Source: Anaerolineae bacterium (GTDB taxonomy: Bacteria; Chloroflexota; Anaerolineae; Anaerolineales; UBA4823). Taken from it: a stretch of 15,656 bases of DNA. This document shows positions 7,803-13,128 of the stretch, in pieces; the stretch's first letter is position 1, and every line of letters begins with the position of its first letter. The stretch is taken from assembly GCA_030622805.1 (NCBI GenBank), contig JAUXFR010000003.1, forward strand, positions 1 through 15,656. Reading direction: 5' to 3'. The notes beneath the pieces were generated by a model. The model was not told where the DNA came from, ran no database searches, and saw only the letters and a list, made by a program, of their open reading frames with translations. The translations under genes and the position numbers were made by a program.

Positions 7803-8225
7803 TCATTCACCCATCAATTGCACAATCAGCTCCCTGCGACGGGAACGATTATCAAAATCCACGTATAAAATCTGCTGCCAGGTTCCTAAAGTCAATCGGC
7901 GATCAACAAATGGTACCGTAAAAGAAGCCTCCAGCAGCGCAGCACGCACGTGGCTGTGACCGTTACCATCTCCCCATCTTGCATTGTGTGCATAATGACG
8001 GTTCTCTGGGATGATTTCATCGAACAGGCGTCGAAAGTCATTCAAACAGCCCGACTCGTACTCGATCGTTGTCAACCCGCTCGTTGATGATGGGCAGAAA
8101 ATCGTCACAATACCACTTTCCAAACCCGATTCCTGCACCCTGTTTCTCACCTGGTCGGTTATATCCAGCATATCCGCATTTCCCTTGGTTGATAGACTGA
8201 TCGTCTTTGTTATTACAGCCATCAT
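7803..8225 (-). CDS. yjbQ: YjbQ/UPF0047 family protein
   Basis: This is a small protein (140 residues from the chosen start) of the widespread YjbQ family. E. coli and other members have weak thiamine-phosphate synthase activity in vitro, but the physiological role is unsettled. Recognisable blocks are FCPSSTSGLTTIEYESG, ENRHYAHN, GDGNGHSHVRAALLEAS with the conserved His pair, and LGTWQQILYVDFDN near the C-terminus; these line the metal-binding pocket of the trimer. Three ATG codons lie in tandem (8228, 8225, 8222). The strong AGGAG at 8237-8233 is 4, 7 and 10 bases from them, so the second is the best start and the choice changes only one residue. It converges on the glycosidase gene and diverges from the ttuB-ttuA operon. 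A TATACT -10 lies upstream (see 8271-8299). Confidence 0.93.
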   Translation of the reverse strand: MMAVITKTISLSTKGNADMLDITDQVRNRVQESGLESGIVTIFCPSSTSGLTTIEYESGCLNDFRRLFDEIIPENRHYAHNARWGDGNGHSHVRAALLEASFTVPFVDRRLTLGTWQQILYVDFDNRSRRRELIVQLMGE

Positions 8226-8270
8226 CATATTACTCCTCTCATAGCATTGATCTTCGTACAGATAAAATTA

Positions 8271-8299
8271 AGTATAACCGAGCAGCAGGATTAGATCAC
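8271..8299 (-). promoter_or_regulatory. Putative yjbQ promoter
   Basis: On the minus strand TATACT (8276-8271) is five of six to the -10 consensus. GTGATC (8299-8294), three of six, sits 17 bases upstream as -35. The -35 abuts the -35 of the divergent ttuB promoter with one base between them. The leader would be about 35 bases and includes GAGAGGAG. Confidence 0.4.
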
Positions 8300-8300
8300 G

Positions 8301-8329
8301 TTGACTCGCCAATTCGCTCACGGTAGAAT
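8301..8329 (+). promoter_or_regulatory. Near-consensus promoter of the ttuB-ttuA-transporter operon
   Basis: TTGACT (8301-8306) and TAGAAT (8324-8329) are separated by exactly 17 bases, and each matches the housekeeping consensus at five of six positions. Transcription would start near 8336, about 16 bases before the ATG at 8352, leaving room only for the ribosome site AGAGGT. This also argues against translation starting at the TTG at 8301, which is the -35 box itself. Confidence 0.6.
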
Positions 8330-8351
8330 CATAGCCCTAGTAGAGGTAAAC

Positions 8352-8546
8352 ATGCCTGTAATATTGATACTGCGAGAAAAAGAATACGAAGTTAACCACG
8401 GCATGACCCTGCGTGATACACTCAATAAAATTGATGTACAGCCAGAAGCTGTGCTGGCTGTCCACCAGGATCAGTTGATCACCGATGAGGAAATCTTAAT
8501 AGATGGCGCAGTGATCAAACTAATTGCCGTTATCTCTGGAGGATAA
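8352..8546 (+). CDS. ttuB: TtuB/ThiS/MoaD-like sulfur carrier protein
   Basis: This 64-residue ubiquitin-fold sulfur carrier ends in SGG. In this family the C-terminal glycine is adenylated by an E1-like enzyme and converted to a thiocarboxylate that donates sulfur. The beta-grasp pattern is visible: REKEYEV strand, TLRDTLNKI helix, PEAVLAV strand, then LITDEEIL and the last strand IKLIAVISGG. The start at 8352 is preferred over the in-frame TTG at 8301 because AGAGGT lies about 7 bases upstream, the family N-terminus begins here, and the TTG is part of the promoter -35. The stop is 59 bases before a TtuA-like thiolase, so tRNA 2-thiouridine synthesis is the likely role. ThiS (thiamine) or MoaD (molybdopterin) remain possible. 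No E1 or cysteine desulfurase gene is in the window. Confidence 0.85.
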   Translation: MPVILILREKEYEVNHGMTLRDTLNKIDVQPEAVLAVHQDQLITDEEILIDGAVIKLIAVISGG

Positions 8547-8605
8547 GCATAACTCGCGAGTAATAACATATTTATCAAATAGCAGTCCAAAGTTGGAATA
8601 TTTCT

Positions 8606-9535
8606 ATGAAGTGTCGTAAATGCGGTGGAAAAGCTGTGATCAACATGCGGCAGCACAAGCTCTCTCTCTGCACTGAGCATTATCTTGATTGGATACCCGA
8701 ACAAACTGAGCGATTCATCACAAAGTATCGCATGTTTTCTCCCCAGGATCGCATCCTTGTAGCCGTATCTGGTGGCAAGGATTCCCTGTCATTATGGGAC
8801 ATCCTGACGCAGTTGGGATACCAGGCTGACGGTCTGTATATCGGATTAGGCATAGACGGGGGAAATGGATATTCAGACCTTTCACAACATCTCTCCGAGC
8901 AATTTGCCGAGTCGAGAGGGCTGAGCCTGCACGTTGTGAGTGTGCCAGAAGAATTTGGGGCGACAATTCCTGAAATGTCGACACGCACCTTACGTGGTAA
9001 GGGCAAACCCTGCTCAGTTTGTGGTTTGACAAAACGCCACATCATGAACCGTATGGCTGTAGAAAGCAGTTACGATGTGCTTGCGACTGGTCATAACCTC
9101 GATGATGAAGCTGCCGTGCTGTTCGGTAATACAATTAACTGGCAGACAGGTTTTCTCGCTCGACAGAGTCCGGTCTTAGAGGCCCATCATCCAGGATTAA
9201 TGCGCAAAGTGAAGCCGCTTTGTCGTTTTTACGAACGAGAAATGGCAGCTTACGCGATTTTACAAAAAATTGAATATGTCTATGAAGAGTGCCCTTACGC
9301 TATTGGCTCAAAGTCAATTTATTATAAGGAACTGCTCAACCAGTTGGAAGCAGAAAGACCCGGTGCAAAACTGAGCTTTTACTTATCATTTTTAAAGGCG
9401 AAAGACGAAGGACTATTTGCGTCAAAGAGTACTCAGGACCGAACAAGCCTGAACACCTGCCATAACTGCGGTCAACCCACCACTGCACCTGGCGAATGTG
9501 CATTCTGCCGTATGATCACTGCGATTAACCGATGA
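8606..9535 (+). CDS. ttuA: TtuA/TtcA family tRNA thiolase (two zinc fingers, PP-loop, Fe-S)
   Basis: This ATP-dependent tRNA thiolase adenylates the target base and replaces its oxygen with sulfur. In Thermus TtuA the target is T54, with TtuB as sulfur donor. The 309 residues match the TtuA layout throughout. The N-terminal zinc finger has C3, C6, C22 and H25. The PP-loop is SGGKDS (55-60). CSVCG supplies C136 and C139, and YEECPY supplies C229, the three Cys expected to hold an oxygen-sensitive [4Fe-4S] cluster. ATGHNLDDEA (160-169) is the second PP-loop ATPase motif. The C-terminal zinc finger has C285, C288, C298 and C301. It follows the sulfur carrier by 59 bases and its stop overlaps the transporter start (ATGA). 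The Shine-Dalgarno is weak. The exact base modified is inferred from the family; TtcA (C32) lacks the paired zinc fingers. Confidence 0.92.
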   Translation: MKCRKCGGKAVINMRQHKLSLCTEHYLDWIPEQTERFITKYRMFSPQDRILVAVSGGKDSLSLWDILTQLGYQADGLYIGLGIDGGNGYSDLSQHLSEQFAESRGLSLHVVSVPEEFGATIPEMSTRTLRGKGKPCSVCGLTKRHIMNRMAVESSYDVLATGHNLDDEAAVLFGNTINWQTGFLARQSPVLEAHHPGLMRKVKPLCRFYEREMAAYAILQKIEYVYEECPYAIGSKSIYYKELLNQLEAERPGAKLSFYLSFLKAKDEGLFASKSTQDRTSLNTCHNCGQPTTAPGECAFCRMITAINR

Positions 9536-10218
9536 GCAAGAAACCCACCGTAGGCAAGGCTCCGAAGGGAACCAACCATACACAGAAAGTTGTTACGATT
9601 TCACAGATAGGAATTATCATCGTAGCGGCTTACATTGGCGCCCAGATGCTAGCCGATATCGCCAGTTTAAAAATCGGTATCGTGTTCGCGCTGGCAGTGG
9701 ATATGGGGACATTCATCTATCCAATTACTTTCACACTTCGAGATGTTGTACATAAAGTGCTCGGCAAACGCAACGCACAAACCCTGATCATTACAGCCGG
9801 TGTGATCAATCTGTTCATGGCAGCTTATCTGAGTTGGGTTGCAAGCGTTCCCAGCGATCCAGCCTGGGGATTAGGAGAAGACTTCAGCGCCATCCTGGGT
9901 CCAGTCTGGCGTATTGTGGTCGCCTCAATCGCCGCGGAAGTGATCAGCGAACTGATCGACACAGAAATTTATCAGTGGTATGTATCGCGATTTGGTACTC
10001 GACACCAGTGGGCGCGCGTTGTTTCAAGCAACGCAGTCAGCATCCCCATCGACAGCTTGATATTCTCTATTGGAGCGTTTGGATGGATACTGCCTTGGAG
10101 CGTAGTCTGGCAGATATTCGCTTTCAACCTGCTGGTCAAGTACCTCGTATCACTGCTGAGTATTCCCCTGATCTATCTGGTTCCAGAAAGAAAGGACACG
10201 AACATTACCACACCTTAA
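9532..10218 (+). CDS. VUT family transporter (YhhQ-like, queuosine precursor)
   Basis: This 228-residue inner-membrane protein belongs to the vitamin uptake transporter family, whose YhhQ members import the queuosine precursors preQ0 or preQ1. After a polar N-terminal tail of about 23 residues, hydrophobic segments cover roughly 24-44, 47-68, 82-105, 125-142, 163-186 and 188-216. Family motifs are FTLRDVVHKVLGKRNAQ, ASIAAEVISELIDTEIY and SNAVSIPIDSLIFSIGAFG, with the conserved Asp and Glu residues near the substrate site. The start overlaps the ttuA stop by 4 bases (ATGA), so it is translationally coupled to ttuA and has no Shine-Dalgarno of its own. No queuosine enzymes are in the window, so the substrate is assigned by family only. 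It converges on glnA with a 14-base gap. Confidence 0.87.
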   Translation: MSKKPTVGKAPKGTNHTQKVVTISQIGIIIVAAYIGAQMLADIASLKIGIVFALAVDMGTFIYPITFTLRDVVHKVLGKRNAQTLIITAGVINLFMAAYLSWVASVPSDPAWGLGEDFSAILGPVWRIVVASIAAEVISELIDTEIYQWYVSRFGTRHQWARVVSSNAVSIPIDSLIFSIGAFGWILPWSVVWQIFAFNLLVKYLVSLLSIPLIYLVPERKDTNITTP

Positions 10219-10232
10219 ACGATATTGTTTCG

Positions 10233-11570
10233 TTATGCCAGCTCCAAATACCTCTCCAACTCCCAGTCCGTAACCCTTGTGCGATACTCCTCAATTTCCG
10301 CCCACTTCGCGCGATGAAAAGCCTGATAAATCTCATCACCGAGCGCTCGACGCAATACAGAATCACTCTCTAACTCGCGCAGCGCATCCGTTAAAGAACC
10401 CGGTAGCGCTTCAATGTTCTGCTCTACGCGCTCTTCTTCCGAAAGTTGATATACATTCAGATTATTCAACGGGGCGGGACACGATAGTTCGTTTTCGATC
10501 CCACCAAGCGCGGCAGCCAGCATCACGGTGAAAGCCAGATACGGATTGCTCGAAGGATCTGGGAATCGCAGCTCCGCACGCACCGATTTCTCCCGTCCCG
10601 CTGAGTAGTAGGGGATGCGGATCAAAGCGGAGCGATTGAGTTGTGCCCAACCAATATACACTGGCGCTTCATAACCCGGCACCAGACGTTTGTAAGAATT
10701 GATGGTTGGAGCCACAACCGCAGCCAATGCACGCGCATGCTTGAGCTGACCAGCGATAAATCCATAAGCCAGTTTTGAAAGCCGGAAATCATCGACCGGA
10801 TCAAAGAACAGGCTATCACCCAACCCATTGAAAAGCGATTGGTGACAGTGCATACCAGAACCATTGATTCCATAGATAGGTTTTGGCATAAACGATGCCA
10901 CCAAATCGTGCTGGGCTGCGATCGCTTTGACCGTGTATTTCATCGTAATCACATTATCAGCAGCTTGCAACGCATCAGCAAAATGGAAGTCAATCTCGTG
11001 CTGTCCGAGTGCCACTTCATGATGTCCCATCTCGATCTCCAAACCCATCTGTCGTAAAGCGTCCATCAGCTCTGTCCGCACACGAACAGCTTCATCATTA
11101 GCTGAGAAATCAAAATAGCCACCAACATCGTGCGGAACCGGATGAATACTTTGCGGACCATTGCGCTTGAATAAGAAGAACTCTGGTTCCGGTCCAACAT
11201 TATAAACCCAGCCCCTTTTTTTTATTTTCGACAGCATGCTTTTCAAAGTGCTACGTGGATCGCCCGGGAATGGATTGCCATCCGGTAGATAAATATCGCA
11301 AAAAACTCGCCCGCGCCGCGCTTCTTGCGGACTCCATGGGAGTACTGCATAAGTTTGAGTATCGATCACCAGGCGCATGTCGCTTTCCTGAATGCGGGCG
11401 AATCCCTCAACCGAAGAGCCATCAAACCAGATCCCATCCTCCATTGCAACGTGAACGCGGTGTGCTGGAATATCCACACTCTTAACCGTCCCTGTCACAT
11501 CGCTGAACTGCAGAGACAGGAACTTCACATTGTCTTCTTCTATCCGTGTTATCAGATCAGTACCCGCCAT
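10233..11570 (-). CDS. glnA: Glutamine synthetase type I (GSI-alpha-like)
   Basis: This cytoplasmic dodecameric enzyme makes glutamine from glutamate, ammonia and ATP. It has 445 residues, matching the short alpha type (B. subtilis enzyme 444). Key blocks are WFDGSSVEGFARIQESDM (48-65), GPEPEFFLF (126-134) with metal ligands E128 and E130, HHEVALGQHEIDF (183-195) with E185 and E192, NGSGMHCHQSL (236-246), the flap PGYEAPVY (298-305) with E301, NRSALIRIP (312-320) and ELRFPDPSSNPYLAF (333-347). R59 matches the Arg (R62) that mediates glutamine feedback inhibition in the B. subtilis enzyme. The region equivalent to the adenylylation site reads NVYQLSEEE, so Tyr374 exists but the context resembles unmodified alpha enzymes. 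The start has an excellent AAGGAG 6 bases upstream. It stands alone, with no glnB, amtB or glnR neighbour and no clear nitrogen-control operator. Confidence 0.95.
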   Translation of the reverse strand: MAGTDLITRIEEDNVKFLSLQFSDVTGTVKSVDIPAHRVHVAMEDGIWFDGSSVEGFARIQESDMRLVIDTQTYAVLPWSPQEARRGRVFCDIYLPDGNPFPGDPRSTLKSMLSKIKKRGWVYNVGPEPEFFLFKRNGPQSIHPVPHDVGGYFDFSANDEAVRVRTELMDALRQMGLEIEMGHHEVALGQHEIDFHFADALQAADNVITMKYTVKAIAAQHDLVASFMPKPIYGINGSGMHCHQSLFNGLGDSLFFDPVDDFRLSKLAYGFIAGQLKHARALAAVVAPTINSYKRLVPGYEAPVYIGWAQLNRSALIRIPYYSAGREKSVRAELRFPDPSSNPYLAFTVMLAAALGGIENELSCPAPLNNLNVYQLSEEERVEQNIEALPGSLTDALRELESDSVLRRALGDEIYQAFHRAKWAEIEEYRTRVTDWELERYLELA

Positions 11571-11712
11571 CTTTCACTCCTTGGTCTAATTCTTAGAATC
11601 TAAAAAGCTCTGCTACTTCAGCGGTCATTTCAACTCATAAACAGACAACTGCACTCTAATTATCCTAGAACGGCTAATTTTATCATCTTTTCATTTATCA
11701 TTCATCCAATAG
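11571..11712 (-). promoter_or_regulatory. Leader of glnA with a strong ribosome binding site
   Basis: AAGGAG (11582-11577) lies 6 bases before the glnA ATG. The rest is AT-rich. On the minus strand TTGTCT and several TA-rich boxes are present, but no -35/-10 pair with 16-18 base spacing is convincing. I found no palindrome of the TnrA/GlnR type (TGTNA-N7-TNACA). Confidence 0.35.
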
Positions 11713-11741
11713 TTGATTATCTTGGTAGAATCATCTAGAAT
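11713..11741 (+). promoter_or_regulatory. Promoter of the selenocysteine tRNA gene
   Basis: TTGATT (11713-11718) and TAGAAT (11736-11741) are separated by 17 bases, matching the housekeeping consensus at four and five of six positions. The predicted start near 11748 leaves a short 5' leader before the mature tRNA end at 11761, as expected for a tRNA gene. Confidence 0.5.
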
Positions 11742-11760
11742 ATAAAAACTCATTTATCGG

Positions 11761-11854
11761 GGGAGTGGTTGGGTCCCGGTGGGCTCCCCGGTCTTCAAAA
11801 CCGGTGGCGGGTCGCGTTGCGAGCCGCGGTGGGTTCGACTCCCATCCACTCCCG
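11761..11854 (+). tRNA. selC: Selenocysteine tRNA, anticodon TCA
   Basis: This is the tRNA that inserts selenocysteine at UGA codons. The acceptor stem is 8 bp (GGGAGTGG 11761-11768 with CCACTCCC 11846-11853). The D stem is 6 bp with a 4-base loop (11771-11776 with 11781-11786, loop CGGT). The anticodon stem is CCGGT/ACCGG with loop CTTCAAA and anticodon TCA at 11795-11797. A long variable arm (11807-11827) forms about nine pairs with one G-G mismatch and a 3-base loop. The T stem is 5 bp with a closing G-U pair and loop TTCGACT. The 8+5 acceptor/T helix and 6-bp D stem are hallmarks of bacterial tRNA-Sec. The discriminator is G11854; only CC of the CCA end is encoded (CCT follows), so the end is completed enzymatically. 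Length and all arms are intact, with no sign of decay. Confidence 0.96.
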
Positions 11855-11892
11855 CCTTATTTTGTGATGACAGGTAGTAATATCAATAACCT

Positions 11893-13089
11893 ATGGAAAA
11901 TTCAGAACAGCTTACATCGATTGTCTCACGGGTATTGAAAATAGATGATATGACAACTGGGAACGATGAGGATAGATACCTGATCCGATATCGAGGCACA
12001 TTGCTGGGCGATTCGTTAACACTGTACGATCAACTCGCAAACAGTCTGCGCCCGTATAAGCTTACACCCATGTTCCGCAAACAGGTGGGTAAGGATGCAA
12101 TTTTATTGGTCCAGTCACCTTCCGAACTAAAACCATCAAATGGTTGGATCAACCTGGCGCTTTTTATCATTACCCTTTTCAGTATGATCTTCGGCTACTC
12201 GTTCTTTTACGGTGATTTATCTTTGTTGTTTGGTGAAAAAATAACAATCACAGCGCTTTACGACAGTCTGGAATCCGGAGTGATTTTCGCCATCAGCATG
12301 CTGGCCATCCTTCTGGCACATGAATTCGGTCATTATTTTGCCGCCCGATACCACAAGACGAATGTTACTTTGCCCTATTTCATCCCCCTGCCGCTCAGCC
12401 CATTGGGCACCATGGGAGCATTTATCCGTTTGAAAGAGCCTCCCAAAAATAAGCGCTCACTTTTAGATATTGGCATCACCGGACCGCTGGCAGGACTCAT
12501 CGTCGCCATCCCCATCCTGATACTTGGGCTGTCGCTCTCTGAGGTGCAGGTTATCGATGTACAGCCGGGTTACTCAGTAATTATGGAAGGTAATTCGATG
12601 GTCTATCTGTTGTCAAAATTCGTTGTTTTTGGGCAAATTCTGCCAGAGCCCAGCTCCTATATTGGATTGAATCCAATCCTTTACTGGGTACGATACTTCT
12701 TTACCGGACAACCTTTTCCTCTGGGCGGCTTGGATGTGATAATTCATCCTGTGGCATGGGCGGGATGGGCTGGTTTGCTTGTGACGGCGCTCAATTTAAT
12801 CCCAGCCGGTCAGCTTGATGGAGGTCATATAATATTTACCCTGGTTGGTAAAAAAGCCAGGTTATTATGGCCAATAATTTTGGCAGCGCTGATATTGCTC
12901 GGTTTTGTCTGGTACGGTTGGTGGATCTGGGCGGCTTTGATATTTCTACTTGGCAGAATGTACGCCGAACCACTTGATCAGATTACAGAGTTGGACCCCA
13001 ACCGCAGATTATTAGCGATGCTCGGGCTTGCCATTTTCGTTTTGGTTTTCACGCCGGTACCACTGATGGTATCGGCAGCAGGTGCTTAA
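11893..13089 (+). CDS. Site-2 protease family (M50) membrane metalloprotease
   Basis: This intramembrane zinc protease has 398 residues. A cytoplasmic-type N-terminal region (1-84) precedes membrane segments near 85-105, 128-150, 195-215, 285-303, 327-353 and 374-396. The catalytic site HEFGH (143-147; two His ligands and E144) lies in the second hydrophobic segment. The third ligand, Asp309, is in NLIPAGQLDGGH (301-312). The segment YFIPLPLSPLGTMGAFIRLK after HEFGH and the GITGPLAG block resemble the plastid EGY and cyanobacterial S2P group. No PDZ domain is seen between the motifs, unlike RseP. Such proteases cut membrane-bound regulators or remnant signal peptides; no anti-sigma factor lies nearby to name a target. 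The start is 38 bases after selC with no separate promoter or terminator evident, and the Shine-Dalgarno is poor (AGGT about 17 bases upstream). Confidence 0.9.
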   Translation: MENSEQLTSIVSRVLKIDDMTTGNDEDRYLIRYRGTLLGDSLTLYDQLANSLRPYKLTPMFRKQVGKDAILLVQSPSELKPSNGWINLALFIITLFSMIFGYSFFYGDLSLLFGEKITITALYDSLESGVIFAISMLAILLAHEFGHYFAARYHKTNVTLPYFIPLPLSPLGTMGAFIRLKEPPKNKRSLLDIGITGPLAGLIVAIPILILGLSLSEVQVIDVQPGYSVIMEGNSMVYLLSKFVVFGQILPEPSSYIGLNPILYWVRYFFTGQPFPLGGLDVIIHPVAWAGWAGLLVTALNLIPAGQLDGGHIIFTLVGKKARLLWPIILAALILLGFVWYGWWIWAALIFLLGRMYAEPLDQITELDPNRRLLAMLGLAIFVLVFTPVPLMVSAAGA

Positions 13090-13128
13090 ACAACCCGACT
13101 ATATACAATCCTGAGGGAGGGAAAATCG

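Noticed and set aside
8301..8351. N-terminal extension of the sulfur carrier from a TTG at 8301
   Set aside because: The TTG is the -35 box of a well-spaced promoter and would precede the transcription start near 8336. The ATG at 8352 has a ribosome site and gives the normal family length.
1780..9535. TGA stop codons of the FAD subunit, yjbQ and ttuA as possible selenocysteine codons
   Set aside because: Reading through each meets another stop within a few codons and adds no conserved sequence. The ttuA TGA is part of the ATGA coupling to the next gene. No selenoprotein is evident in the window.
10233..11570. Adenylylation-controlled (beta-type) glutamine synthetase
   Set aside because: The length and the NVYQLSEEE context fit the short alpha type with a feedback Arg; a Tyr is present but the surrounding beta-type motif is not.
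11755..11895. selC as an integration site of a genomic island
   Set aside because: selC is a known island target in enterobacteria, but there is no integrase, no repeated tRNA 3' end and no shift in composition in the flanks.
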